DNA from: Maridesulfovibrio sp050916235
GTDB taxonomy: Bacteria; Desulfobacterota; Desulfovibrionia; Desulfovibrionales; Desulfovibrionaceae
DNA length: 64,000 bases
Reading direction: 5' to 3'
NCBI RefSeq assembly: GCF_050916235.1
Contig: NZ_CP104854.1
Coordinates: 3,658,001-3,722,000, forward strand
Numbering within the stretch: position 1 is the first letter of the stretch; every line of letters starts with the position of its first letter. The notes below the pieces were generated by a model. The model worked only from the letters and a program-made list of their open reading frames with translations. It did not search any database and was not told the origin of the DNA. The position numbers and the translations under genes are program-made. Below, piece after piece: positions 8,460 to 17,501 of the stretch.

Positions 8460-9260
8460 TTAACCCTGGATGAAGAATGCCCGCTCAAGTTCATTCAGGT
8501 ATTCGTACTTGTTATCGGTCTGCTTGTAGATGTTGTAGAGCAGGGTGTGTACCCGTATCTGCAATGCTCCGTCATCTATCCCGCGCATGGTCATTCTCCA
8601 TTCATTTCCGTCAGGTGTTTCTTCCATGCTCATCAGGCATGGGTGGCGCAGCAAAATGTTTCTGACGCGGATGACCACGTTTCGGAACGTTCTCTCTGTC
8701 TTGTTGAAAATCAGCAGCACTGCCTTGCAGTGCGGGTTGGCAGATGAACGCAGCACGGAATTCACGATGCAGCCTATGCCTTCCTGATATTTCCATACGG
8801 CGCATTTGCCGATAAGCACATCGCGGTCTTCCGCCTTCAGGTAGAACCTGGTTTTGCCCCTGTTCTGGAAAAGTTCAGTTGAAGTCCTGCCAGAAAAATT
8901 GATGTTCAGGTTCGAAGTGATTATATTGCGCAGTTCTTCAATGCTGTGAATGTTGAACACTCCGGGGGTCTTTTCGAAAACGCTGCCGGTATTGCGGATG
9001 ACACCGAGTATGCTGAGCATGTCATCGTCGGAAATTATAGGGGGGCGGTTCAGAATCTTTTTCTGAACTTCCGGCGGCGGATGCAGAATATTCTTCCGGA
9101 TCGATACCGGTCTGAGCAGGGTCGTGTCATGGAAAAATGACGGTTTTTTGTCATCTCCAGTCATCAGCTCGTTTTTCAGGTCCTGCCTGATTCGGCTGCT
9201 CTGCTTGATTGCGCTTAAATTACAGTCATTAAAAGGACTGCCTCTGGGATACTCTTTCAT
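8460..9260 (-). CDS. Unrecognised protein, 266 residues
   Basis: I do not recognise this protein. It lacks a signal peptide or membrane segment. The N-terminal 90 residues are polar and proline-containing (ILHPPPEVQKKILNRPP), followed by a mixed alpha/beta part with many basic residues, including FNKTERTFRNVVIRVRNILL near residues 185-204. The frame is long and has a good ribosome site (ggag six bases before the ATG at 9260), so it is very likely a real gene. It stands alone between two oppositely oriented genes. The function is unknown; PilZ-like or other regulatory folds cannot be excluded. Confidence 0.65.
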   Translation of the reverse strand: MKEYPRGSPFNDCNLSAIKQSSRIRQDLKNELMTGDDKKPSFFHDTTLLRPVSIRKNILHPPPEVQKKILNRPPIISDDDMLSILGVIRNTGSVFEKTPGVFNIHSIEELRNIITSNLNINFSGRTSTELFQNRGKTRFYLKAEDRDVLIGKCAVWKYQEGIGCIVNSVLRSSANPHCKAVLLIFNKTERTFRNVVIRVRNILLRHPCLMSMEETPDGNEWRMTMRGIDDGALQIRVHTLLYNIYKQTDNKYEYLNELERAFFIQG

Positions 9261-9594
9261 GCCCTTCTCCCGAGGGATCTTTAAATCTGTCCCCTCTGTG
9301 TTATTTTATGCATAATCTATTCCGAGATTTTAATGCAAAAATGTAACCGTTCAAATTTATGAGCGAAACATTCATTGTGCTAATTTCATTATTAATTGTT
9401 TTTTTGCTTTTCCAAAATGCACTCCTTGGGTGTATAGTTGTTTTACCTGTATATTAGATGCTTTCTTTTAGGCTGTTTAATCTGCAAGTGTTATGAATTT
9501 ATATTTCCGCAGCCATGTTGGAAATCTTTTTAACATTGTATGACTATGGAATGTTTATAAAATTACATGGTTTCAATGGCGCAGGGGAGAAAGA
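9261..9594. other. Divergent intergenic region, 334 bp
   Basis: It separates two divergent genes, the unrecognised gene at 8460-9260 and the chemoreceptor, and so should hold promoters for both. It is AT-rich. I could not identify a convincing sigma-28 or sigma-54 promoter by eye, nor any RNA gene. Confidence 0.5.
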
Positions 9595-12030
9595 ATGAAG
9601 AATCTGGCAATCGCGATCAAACTGGCTGTAGGCTTCGGTGCTGTCATAATTCTGTTATTGGTATCCGGTGGCGCGGCCTATTACTCTTTGTCCAGGGGAT
9701 ATGATTCTTTTACCATTTATAGGGGGCTTGCCCGAGACACAAATCTCATGGGGCGCGTCCAGGCCAATCTCTTAAAATCCCGAATAGATGTAAAAAATTA
9801 TCTGGCCAACGACAGGACTGAGGACAAACAGAAATTTGAGGAGAACATGTCGGTAACGCAGGAGCTTATGCTTGAAGCGAGAAAGGAAATTCAGAATCCG
9901 GAAAGAGCTGCAAACGTAGCGGAAGCAGATCAGTTTATAGTTCAATATAGACATAAATTCGGAGAAGTGACAACCGTTCAAGCAGAAATAAACACGTTGG
10001 TGGGCATTATGGACGATGCCGGACCGTCTATTGAAAAAAAACTCACAGAAATAATGCGCACTGCGCACGATGACGACCATACTGCCGCAGCCTATTTTGC
10101 CGGACAGGCGTTGCGCAATATTCTGCTTGCACGGCTTTATGCTAGTAAATTTTTGAGTAAAAACCAAATGACTGCTGCGGAGCGAGTCAGATCAGAGTTC
10201 GGATCTTTTGTTCAAGAAATTAATGTGTTGGACCGGGAGTTGAATACTCTTGCCGAAAGGGAACTGGTTCATGATCTGGTTCGGCTGGGAAAAGTGTACA
10301 GTGAAGCCTTTGGCAAGGTTGTAGAGCTGATCAACAGCCGCAATGCCGTTATCAGGGACGGTCTTGACAAATTGGGACCGGCTATCGCCGATAACCTTGA
10401 AGCCGTTAAACTTTCGGTGAAGAAGGATCAGGATGCTCTGGGGCCAAAGGTGCAGAAACAGAGCGAAGAAGCTAAAAGCATGATTGGAATTCTGGTGCTT
10501 GTGGCTTCCATACTAGGCGTACTGGCAGCACTGTACATTGCAAGGGGTGTCTCGTCGCCACTTGCCCAGGCAACCAAATTTGCCGAAGCTGTTTCGTCCG
10601 GTGATTTCAGTCGGAATATTGACGTTGGCCGCAGGGATGAGGTCGGAAAAATCTGTACAGCACTGGTGGCCATTCGTGATTCTGTTTCTGCCGCAGCGGC
10701 AGAGGTCGAGGGAATTGTTTCCGGCGTTGAGCATGGGGACATGAATGCGCGTGGAGATGAGTCGGCCTTTTTCGGCGGGTTCGCCAAGCTGGTCAATGGG
10801 GTAAATACCCTTGTTTCCGTTTACAGCGGTTTCATAGACAAACTGCCTGTCGGTGTGATGAGCCTGACCCCGAAATTCAAGCCGGTATACATGAATGAAG
10901 TGGCCATGAAGGTCGGTGGCATTGATGCCATCAGGAATCAGAATTGCTATGATGTTTTTAACACAGAAGATTGCCGGACAGAGGATTGCGCTTCAGATAA
11001 ATGCATGAAAACTTATTCTGTGGAACATTCTTCTACCGTTGCCCGAACAGCTGCTGGAGAATTTCACATCAACTACAGTTCGGTTCCGCTTATTGACAGG
11101 AGCGGTCAGGTGGTTGGTGTTGCTGAAATAGTCATTGACCAGACCGAGATTGTCATGGCCCAGAACACGATGATGGAGGTTGCCGGAAAGGCAAACGATA
11201 TTGCCGATAGGGTGGCTTCCGCTTCGGAAGAGCTGTCTGCCCAGATAGAAGAGGTCAGCAATGGATCGGAAATCCAGCAGCAGCGGGTTGGTGAAACCGC
11301 AGCGGCAATGGAGCAGATGAATTCAAGTGTTCTGGAAATAGCCCGCAATGCTTCGGACGCCAGGCAGCAGTCGGATAATGCCACGGAAAAGGCCGGAGAG
11401 GGCGCTGAGCTGGTCAACCGTGTGGTTTCTGCCATCAACCGGGTCAATGATGTGGCTCTTGACCTGCAGAAGGACATGGAGCATCTGGGCGAACAGGCTA
11501 AAGCCATCGGCGGAGTCATGAATATGATCACCGACATTGCCGACCAGACCAACCTTCTGGCACTCAATGCTGCCATTGAAGCGGCCCGGGCCGGGGACGC
11601 CGGACGCGGATTCGCTGTAGTTGCGGATGAAGTGCGCAAGCTTGCTGAGAAGACCATGGCTGCCACAACTGAAGTCGGCAACAACATCAAGGGTATTCAG
11701 TTGGCAACTGACAAGAACCTGAGCAACGTGAACACTGCTGTGGGCCATGTTTCCGAAGCCACGGAACTGGCGAACAATTCCGGAAATGTGCTCAAGCAGA
11801 TTGTAAGTATGGCCAGGGGGGCATCCGGTCTGGTAGAGGGCATTGCAACGGCTGCCGAACAGCAGTCAGCGACCAGTGAGCAGATCAACCGCGCCGTGGA
11901 TGAGGTGAACCGCATCGTGACGGAAACAACTGACGGCATGGTTCAGTCCGCTGCTGCTATTCAGGAGCTTGCTGAAATGGCTCTTGAGCTCAAGAGTGTG
12001 TTGAACAGTCTTACTGCACGTAAAGCCTAG
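9595..12030 (+). CDS. Methyl-accepting chemotaxis protein with HAMP and PAS domains
   Basis: The 811-residue receptor has TM1 at about 7-29, a long helical periplasmic domain (30-292), TM2 at about 294-316 and HAMP near 316-370. A cytoplasmic PAS domain follows at about 410-520, then the methyl-accepting signalling domain (540-800), whose hairpin tip DQTNLLALNAAIEAARAGDA lies near 650. The PAS part is cysteine-rich (CYDVFNTEDC, then EDCASDKC), which may bind metal or haem or respond to redox state. It should signal to CheA/CheW, but no che genes are nearby. There is no C-terminal pentapeptide tether for CheR. A strong site aggggag precedes the ATG. Confidence 0.93.
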   Translation: MKNLAIAIKLAVGFGAVIILLLVSGGAAYYSLSRGYDSFTIYRGLARDTNLMGRVQANLLKSRIDVKNYLANDRTEDKQKFEENMSVTQELMLEARKEIQNPERAANVAEADQFIVQYRHKFGEVTTVQAEINTLVGIMDDAGPSIEKKLTEIMRTAHDDDHTAAAYFAGQALRNILLARLYASKFLSKNQMTAAERVRSEFGSFVQEINVLDRELNTLAERELVHDLVRLGKVYSEAFGKVVELINSRNAVIRDGLDKLGPAIADNLEAVKLSVKKDQDALGPKVQKQSEEAKSMIGILVLVASILGVLAALYIARGVSSPLAQATKFAEAVSSGDFSRNIDVGRRDEVGKICTALVAIRDSVSAAAAEVEGIVSGVEHGDMNARGDESAFFGGFAKLVNGVNTLVSVYSGFIDKLPVGVMSLTPKFKPVYMNEVAMKVGGIDAIRNQNCYDVFNTEDCRTEDCASDKCMKTYSVEHSSTVARTAAGEFHINYSSVPLIDRSGQVVGVAEIVIDQTEIVMAQNTMMEVAGKANDIADRVASASEELSAQIEEVSNGSEIQQQRVGETAAAMEQMNSSVLEIARNASDARQQSDNATEKAGEGAELVNRVVSAINRVNDVALDLQKDMEHLGEQAKAIGGVMNMITDIADQTNLLALNAAIEAARAGDAGRGFAVVADEVRKLAEKTMAATTEVGNNIKGIQLATDKNLSNVNTAVGHVSEATELANNSGNVLKQIVSMARGASGLVEGIATAAEQQSATSEQINRAVDEVNRIVTETTDGMVQSAAAIQELAEMALELKSVLNSLTARKA

Positions 12031-12054
12031 CGCACGGTAAGGCAATAAAAACAT

Positions 12055-12087
12055 AACGGCCAGCTCAATGGGCTGGCCGTTTTTTTA
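12055..12087. terminator. Intrinsic terminator after the chemoreceptor
   Basis: A GC-rich stem (acggccagc pairing with gctggccgt) is followed by seven T on the plus strand. It lies between the convergent chemoreceptor and UbiD genes. Confidence 0.88.
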
Positions 12088-12100
12088 TTCAACAGGCGGA

Positions 12101-13942
12101 TCAGATGATTCCGTGAAGCGGTCCTCCGGGCGCGGCCAGTTCGTCCACGCGTTTTTCCACTTCCGGGTCGGGATCAAGCGGCGGGGCGTGGTGAGGCTTT
12201 ATCCTAGCGTCGATGATGATCGCTTTTTCCGCTCCCCAGTGCTTGGCATTGGTTCGTGCTTCAACTCCGTAGATGTCCTTGGCCGGGTCGGAACGGGTGA
12301 AGCTTACCCACAGGAAATTGTTCCAGTCCTTTGCAGTGAAATCCGCATCGTCAGCCACAACGATGAGCGGGAAGGATTCGATTTTTTCGACGCGCTGCAG
12401 TGTTTCGGCCAGCCTTTCCATCTGCGGGTCCTGCCCGGTGCGGCCCATGGTGTTCCGGGGGCCGGAGATAACCATGATTCCCGGTGCGAGCATACGCATC
12501 TTCCGGAATCCGTCCGGCAGGTCTATGCCGGAGGGCAGCTCTCGTCCGAGTTCACGCTTTCTGCTTCCTGCGGCAGCAAGAATCAGCTTGGAGCCTTCGT
12601 TCAGGCTGTTGCCGGAGTAGTCGAGGGTGTCGATGGTCGTGCGGGTGATGAAATGCAGGTCGCGGGTCAGGTCCACGCGCTCAAGCAGGTGATTGAACCA
12701 TGCGGGAATGTCGTGGCAGTTCATGCCTGCTGGCAGGTCTTCCTTTGCTCCGATGAAAAGGTATTTGGCAAGGGCGGTCTGGGTGTTGCCCAGCAGAGCC
12801 ATGGCGTTGGTCAGCAGTTCCTGCGGCTGGCGTTCGCCGGCGTAGGGCACGTATCTTTCGCTTCCCACGGCCAGAAGCAGCGGATGAACCCCGGCCACGT
12901 CCACGGCATGGACTTCGTGCACCCCGGTGAAGACAGCCGGAACCAGTTCTGAGGTCAGTTCATGGATAAAGTCTCCGAACATGGTGTCTTCCTGCGGCGG
13001 GCGGCCGACAGTGGTAAATGGCCAGATGGCGTCGGTGCGGTGGTAGACCTTGTCAACATTGAGTACCGGGAAATCGTGTGCAAGGCTGTAGTAGCCGATG
13101 TGGTCCCCGAACGGGCCTTCCGGTTTCTGTTCACTGCTGATTGTTCCGCAGATGCAGAAGTCCGCTTCAGCCGGAACGGGCAGGCCGTTTGCACGGGTGA
13201 CCATGGGGATACGGTGTCCGCCGAGGGCTCCGGCAAAGAAAATTTCCGCCAGCCCCTCGGGCAGGGGCATTACTGCGGCTATGCTCATGGACGGTGCTCC
13301 GCCCACGAAGATGCTCACCTTGAGCTTTTCGCCCTTTTTCAGGGCGCGGGCATGGTGGTCGCCGATGCCGCGGTGAATCTGGTAGTGCAGGCCCACTTCT
13401 CTGTCCCTTATGTATTCGTTGCCGGAGAGCTGCACCCGGTACATACCGATGTTTGACCCTGCAAATCCCGGCTGGTCCGGGTTTTCCGAATACACCTGCG
13501 GCAGGGTTATGAATGCCCCTCCGTCCATGGGCCATGATTTGAGCTGAGGCAGTTGCGAAAGGGTGGTTTCGTTTTCCGTTACCGGACCGGATGCCAGCTT
13601 GCGGGGCATGGTGTGGTAGGCGGTGAGCGGGGCCTTGAAATATTTCCACGGCCGCTTGAGGGCTTCCATGGGACTCAGCTTGAGTTTCATGAGCCGTTCC
13701 ACGGTTTCAATGGTATCGCGGAAGATGAAGTGCAGCCGTTCCCGTGTCCCGTATATGTTGGCTGCCATGGGGAATCTGCAGCCCTTGACGTTGGTGAACA
13801 GCAGTGCCGGGCCTCCGGCCTGGAAAACCCTGCGCTGGATGACTCCGGCTTCAATGTTCGGGTCAATTTCCTGCTCAATGCGGATCAGGTCTCCGCGTGC
13901 TTCAAGGGCAGCAATGCATTCCTGTGTATTCTTGTATCCCAT
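12101..13942 (-). CDS. UbiD-family (de)carboxylase
   Basis: The 613-residue protein matches the UbiD family, decarboxylases using prenylated FMN. Recognisable parts are GYYSLAHDFPVLNVDKVYHR (about 300-319), GRPPQEDTMFGDFIHELTSE (about 326-345) and the acidic/basic active-site region after ALLFTNVKG. Aerobic UbiD acts in ubiquinone synthesis. In an anaerobe without ubiquinone it more likely acts in menaquinone (futalosine) synthesis, as MqnL-like enzymes do, or in aromatic-acid metabolism. The length exceeds E. coli UbiD (about 497), as in MqnL-type members. No ubiX-like flavin prenyltransferase gene is adjacent. Confidence 0.85.
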   Translation of the reverse strand: MGYKNTQECIAALEARGDLIRIEQEIDPNIEAGVIQRRVFQAGGPALLFTNVKGCRFPMAANIYGTRERLHFIFRDTIETVERLMKLKLSPMEALKRPWKYFKAPLTAYHTMPRKLASGPVTENETTLSQLPQLKSWPMDGGAFITLPQVYSENPDQPGFAGSNIGMYRVQLSGNEYIRDREVGLHYQIHRGIGDHHARALKKGEKLKVSIFVGGAPSMSIAAVMPLPEGLAEIFFAGALGGHRIPMVTRANGLPVPAEADFCICGTISSEQKPEGPFGDHIGYYSLAHDFPVLNVDKVYHRTDAIWPFTTVGRPPQEDTMFGDFIHELTSELVPAVFTGVHEVHAVDVAGVHPLLLAVGSERYVPYAGERQPQELLTNAMALLGNTQTALAKYLFIGAKEDLPAGMNCHDIPAWFNHLLERVDLTRDLHFITRTTIDTLDYSGNSLNEGSKLILAAAGSRKRELGRELPSGIDLPDGFRKMRMLAPGIMVISGPRNTMGRTGQDPQMERLAETLQRVEKIESFPLIVVADDADFTAKDWNNFLWVSFTRSDPAKDIYGVEARTNAKHWGAEKAIIIDARIKPHHAPPLDPDPEVEKRVDELAAPGGPLHGII

Positions 13943-14021
13943 GTATGGTTATCCTTTGAATGGTCATTGGTGAGTGGGCAGTGTAGGTGCGGACTCCCTG
14001 AGAATCAAGTTTTATGGATAT

Positions 14022-14053
14022 AAAAAAAGCCTGCCGGAGAGGCAGGCTTTTTT
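14022..14053. terminator. Bidirectional intrinsic terminator
   Basis: A stem (aaaaaagcctgcc with ggcaggctttttt) with a five-base loop has A tracts on one side and T tracts on the other. It sits downstream of the PH-domain gene and upstream of ubiD, both on the minus strand. Confidence 0.88.
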
Positions 14054-14074
14054 GCAGGTATACATTTGTTCCGC

Positions 14075-14452
14075 TTATTTCAGTATCTTGTTGGCCAGCA
14101 GCTTTTGGATGCCCACAACGTCGGTTCCTTTCTTGAGTTCCTTTTTGATGGGCTCATGTCTGCCGGAAATCCAGATGGTCAGTTCCGAATCGAGGTCGAA
14201 ATGCCCTGCGGTTTCCACGGAAAAAGAGGTTACTGATTTGTAAAGGATGGACATGTACTCGACCTTTTTACCGGTCAGTCCCTGCTTGTCGATGAGGATA
14301 AGCCGTCCGTTGGTAAACACGAACATATCGCGGATGAGTTTGAAGGCCCGTTCCACACGCTCGTTGTCTCCGAGTATGGGGTTCAGTTCTTCCTGTACAT
14401 CATTGACGTCGACTTCACTTGCATTGCCCATCAGGGCGTCGAGGATTCCCAT
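14075..14452 (-). CDS. Bacterial PH-domain protein
   Basis: The 125-residue protein is almost entirely one bacterial pleckstrin-homology domain (YokE/bPH_1 type). It shows strand patterns such as FVFTNGRLILIDKQGLTGKK and the closing helix VGIQKLLANKIL. Members are small cytoplasmic, oligomer-forming proteins of unknown role, often linked to stress. It has no signal peptide or membrane helix. The ATG at 14452 is preceded by ggagat. It stands alone with its own terminator. Confidence 0.8.
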   Translation of the reverse strand: MGILDALMGNASEVDVNDVQEELNPILGDNERVERAFKLIRDMFVFTNGRLILIDKQGLTGKKVEYMSILYKSVTSFSVETAGHFDLDSELTIWISGRHEPIKKELKKGTDVVGIQKLLANKILK

Positions 14453-14705
14453 GGTATCTCCGTATGGTTTGAATAAGGGATTATCGAATTGTCGCCATCA
14501 TTTATAGCTTATGGCAGGGAATGTGTCGAGATGGCAGGATTATAAATTGTTCATGCGGAGTGGTGCCCGGAAATTCCAGCCGCTGCTTTTATCCCTTTCA
14601 ATCGGATGCAATGAATGTTAAGTATCCGCTGCTTGACGCTGCGAAACTGCTTTTTATGGTTTTGCTGCATGAATGGGTAACCTATTAATATCGAAGGTGA
14701 AAGCA

Positions 14706-15095
14706 TTGTCTCAGCCTACTGAAAAGAGCGCGGCTCTCATAAACAACTACGTAAAGAAAAATTGTGCCCGCACCGGACTGCAGCTTCATCCCATGGCGGA
14801 TGTGTCCGATGCCGTTACCACCGGTCTTGCCATGCATATGGATCAGCTCAAGCGCCCGCTGTGTCCCTGTCGTTTCTATCCCGACAAGCAGCAGGCGGTG
14901 GATGAGCGTGAGTGGCTCTGTCCCTGTTCCGACATGAAGCAGTACAAGTACTGTCATTGCATGCTGTTCGTGACCGAAGACGGTATGCCCGTAACCGAGC
15001 ATCTCCCTGAAGATCACGAGGGACGCCTGACCTACGGCCTCATTGCTGACCCTGCTCCTGAAAAAGGGCGCAAGGGACAGAATCTGCCGAATTAG
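14706..15095 (+). CDS. Ferredoxin:thioredoxin reductase catalytic-type iron-sulfur protein
   Basis: The protein has the exact cysteine pattern of the FTR catalytic subunit: CPC, 16 residues, CPC, 8 residues, CHC. These bind a 4Fe-4S cluster next to a redox-active disulfide, passing electrons from ferredoxin to a thioredoxin-like partner. No variable (alpha) subunit or thioredoxin gene is adjacent, so it belongs to the stand-alone bacterial and archaeal FTR-like group. I prefer a TTG start at 14706, with gaaggtga six bases upstream; the in-frame ATG at 14673 has no ribosome site. With TTG the protein is 129 residues. Confidence 0.82.
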   Translation: MSQPTEKSAALINNYVKKNCARTGLQLHPMADVSDAVTTGLAMHMDQLKRPLCPCRFYPDKQQAVDEREWLCPCSDMKQYKYCHCMLFVTEDGMPVTEHLPEDHEGRLTYGLIADPAPEKGRKGQNLPN

Positions 15096-15119
15096 TTTTT
15101 TCTCTGCGGAAAAGTCAGA

Positions 15120-15155
15120 AAGGCACGGTCTGTTGCAGGTCGTGCCTCTTTTTTT
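15120..15155 (+). terminator. Intrinsic terminator after the FTR-like gene
   Basis: The stem aggcacg with cgtgcct has a 12-base loop and is followed by a run of seven or more T on the plus strand. It lies just before the 3' end of the convergent PAS sensor gene. Confidence 0.82.
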
Positions 15156-15177
15156 GACATGTATACTCTTAACCGGT

Positions 15178-16230
15178 TCAACTCTTTTTTGATCTTCTCT
15201 GCCTTCCCTTGATATACCATTCCTGATCTCCGTACAGCTCTTCGGCGCAGTGCGGGCACAGGCCGTGGCTGAATGAAGCCTCGGAATGTTTTTCAATGAA
15301 CGCCTCAAGGTTGTTCCAGTATCCCCTGTCATCGCGTATTTTCTTGCATTTGGAGCAGATGGGCATCAAGCCGCTGAGCAGCTTTACTTTTTCCAGTGCT
15401 TCGGAGAGTTCTTCGATGAGAGTCTCGCGGGATTTTTCCGCCTCTTTGAGGTCGTTTATGTCGATGAAACTTTCAATGTAATATTCCTTGCCCCGGAGGA
15501 TCAGTGTTTTCACGGTCTTTAGGATGGTCCTTTCCCCGCTGCCGGAGGTGAGCAGTTTCCGCTCGGATCTGTCCACAACGTGGCCGAGGTCCGCAATGGG
15601 GCATTTGCCGCGCTCGGCAGGGCAGACGAATTCGTGGCAGACCTGATCCACAACATCTTCTTTCCTGCGTCCGATCATATTAAGGGCCGGGGCATTCACA
15701 TCGACAATCCTGCGAGTTTCCGCGTCAACAACGAAAACTCCGCTGAGTGTCGAATTGAACAGGATGTTCAGGTAATGCCTGTTATCCAGCAGCTCGTTCT
15801 CATATTCAACGATGCTGGTTATGTCGCTAGCGAATACGGCTAACCTGTGAACATCGCCGTCATTATTTACGATGGGGGCTATATTGTGGTCGAAAATCCG
15901 GCCGTCCCGACTGTCTTTAAAACGAACACGCTGTTTACCCTCTATCGCCTTCCTGTAGAACTCTTCCCGGTCGCTGGCCAGCTCCGGCGAAATGAACTCC
16001 CTGAAAGACTTTCCGGTCATTTCTTCAACAGTGGTCCCCATGCGGGCCGCTGCAGTCTTATTGACTGTGATGAATATTCCGTCCCGGTCCATGAGGAACA
16101 CGGATTCCGTTGCAGCATCAAGAAGGGGGCGGGCAGTGCTGTCGTTTGCCAGGCAGGCGTTCTGCTTTTCCAGCTCGGCGACTCTGGCTTCCAGCTCTTC
16201 GTAGGTAGGCTTTTTTGAATCCACATGCAC
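15178..16230 (-). CDS. Double PAS sensor protein with a C-terminal cysteine motif
   Basis: The 350-residue soluble protein starts with a short coiled coil (YEELEARVAELEKQNACL). PAS1 follows at about 35-140 (ESVFLMDRDGIFITVNKTAA) and PAS2 at about 150-265 (SGVFVVDAETRRIVDVNAPA). A second coil leads to the motif PICSKCKKIRDDRGYWNNLE near 292-311 with CPHC near 325, a likely zinc-binding module common at the end of PAS proteins in deltaproteobacteria. There is no kinase, GGDEF or DNA-binding domain, so it probably senses a signal and passes it to an unknown partner. PAS2 also holds cysteines in CHEFVCPAERGKCP. Confidence 0.8.
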   Translation of the reverse strand: MHVDSKKPTYEELEARVAELEKQNACLANDSTARPLLDAATESVFLMDRDGIFITVNKTAAARMGTTVEEMTGKSFREFISPELASDREEFYRKAIEGKQRVRFKDSRDGRIFDHNIAPIVNNDGDVHRLAVFASDITSIVEYENELLDNRHYLNILFNSTLSGVFVVDAETRRIVDVNAPALNMIGRRKEDVVDQVCHEFVCPAERGKCPIADLGHVVDRSERKLLTSGSGERTILKTVKTLILRGKEYYIESFIDINDLKEAEKSRETLIEELSEALEKVKLLSGLMPICSKCKKIRDDRGYWNNLEAFIEKHSEASFSHGLCPHCAEELYGDQEWYIKGRQRRSKKS

Positions 16231-16407
16231 CTCGATGATACTGATTATATATTGTCACTTTTCACTCTACGGTACTTGATTGATTAAGTCTATCCCGTTC
16301 GGCTGTTCTTGTTGCCTGTTTTGGCCTGTTTCGGGTTGAACAGGTGGTTGACCAGATTGGTTAGCAAGGTTAAAACCGCGACAAGTCAGAAACTTCAACA
16401 GGAAAAT

Positions 16408-17307
16408 ATGATGAATAACATACAATACATAGATAGAAAGACCGGGAATGTGCTCACCGAGAAGGTTCCCGGAGAGAAGTGGCTTGACTGGCTTTACCAT
16501 AATCCGGTTGGTAAGCTTGCTCTGGACTGGGTGGTCCGGCGCAAGTTTCTTTCGGCGTGGTACGGCTGGTATATGGATACCCATGATTCAAGTAAAATGA
16601 TCGAAGGTTTCATAAAGTGCCTGAACATGAAAATGGATGAAGTGCTTCGTCCGTTGAATGACTTCAAGTCCTTCAACGACTTTTTCATCCGCGAACTCGT
16701 TCCGGGGGCACGTACGGTCGACCTGAACCGGGAGGCCGTTGTTTCCCCGGCAGACGGCAAGGTTATGGCCTTTGAGGGATTCAGGGGGCTGGATACGTTT
16801 TTTGCCAAGGGGCAGGAATTCTCGCTGGATAGGTTTCTGCAGGACAAGGTCCTGAGCAGCAAGTACGAGGGCGGAACGATGATGATTATCCGTCTGGCTC
16901 CGGTCGATTACCACCGGTTCCATTTCCCTGCGGAAGGGCGGGTCACCCGTTCAAGGCTGATCAACGGTGATTATTATTCCGTTTCCCCGCACGCAGTGAA
17001 GGATATGCTCAGTGTCTACTGGGAAAACAAGCGCGAATACTGCGAACTTCGCACCGAAAATGCCGGGGACATCCTGCTTTGTGAAGTGGGGGCCACCATG
17101 GTCGGTTCCATCGTCCAGACCTATACCCCGGACGTTGTGGTCGGCAAAGGTCAGCAGAAGGGCTGGTTCAAGTTCGGCGGCTCAACCGTGGTAATGCTTT
17201 TCGAGAAAGGCAGGGTCCGGGTGGATGAGGATATCCTCCGCAATACCATTTCCGGTTACGAGACCTCCATCAAGATGGGGGAACGCGTCGCCATGGCACT
17301 GGGATAA
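16408..17307 (+). CDS. psd: Phosphatidylserine decarboxylase
   Basis: This enzyme makes phosphatidylethanolamine from phosphatidylserine at the inner membrane. The self-cleavage motif GGST (in FKFGGSTVVMLF) near the C-terminus supplies the serine that becomes the pyruvoyl group. The Asp of SPADGKVMAFEG and the His of APVDYHRFHFP complete the usual charge-relay set. At about 299 residues it is of type-I/eukaryote-like length. The start at 16408 (or 16411; the two ATGs are adjacent) follows cagga, and the longer frame from 16309 has no family similarity at its start. No pssA gene is adjacent. A second, exported paralogue lies at 27557. Confidence 0.9.
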   Translation: MMNNIQYIDRKTGNVLTEKVPGEKWLDWLYHNPVGKLALDWVVRRKFLSAWYGWYMDTHDSSKMIEGFIKCLNMKMDEVLRPLNDFKSFNDFFIRELVPGARTVDLNREAVVSPADGKVMAFEGFRGLDTFFAKGQEFSLDRFLQDKVLSSKYEGGTMMIIRLAPVDYHRFHFPAEGRVTRSRLINGDYYSVSPHAVKDMLSVYWENKREYCELRTENAGDILLCEVGATMVGSIVQTYTPDVVVGKGQQKGWFKFGGSTVVMLFEKGRVRVDEDILRNTISGYETSIKMGERVAMALG

Positions 17308-17344
17308 GATTTCCGGCTGAATTTGTCGTTATGTTTCAAAGAAG

Positions 17345-17378
17345 AAAGGCGCGGTCCGTGAGGATTGCGCCTTTTATT
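17345..17378 (+). terminator. Intrinsic terminator after psd
   Basis: The stem aaaggcgc with gcgccttt has a 14-base loop and is followed by tt and AT-rich sequence. It lies about 40 bp after the psd stop codon. Confidence 0.75.
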
Positions 17379-17418
17379 ATTTTCCACGACTGGGGTATGC
17401 CCCCGGCGATGTCTTTAC

Positions 17419-17495
17419 TCTTAACATCCATAAAGCTCGAAGCGAAACTTCTCGCCCAAGTGCTGACGGGCCTTTGGAATACCTATTGGTCCACT
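17419..17495 (-). repeat. Partial copy of the dispersed palindromic repeat (form A)
   Basis: The segment holds ctcgaagc, acttctcgcc and then gggcctttggaat, matching in order the second half of the repeat copy at 51612-51775 (ctcgaagc, gcttctcgcc, gggcctttggaat). It lies directly after the 3' end of yoeB. The arm with the GCCTCCGGCGGC module is missing here. Confidence 0.6.
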
Positions 17496-17501
17496 CAGCT
17501 T

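Noticed and set aside
12068..12952. Long open frame on the plus strand over the ubiD region
   Set aside because: It is antisense to the UbiD gene, has no ribosome site or family motif and overlaps the chemoreceptor terminator.
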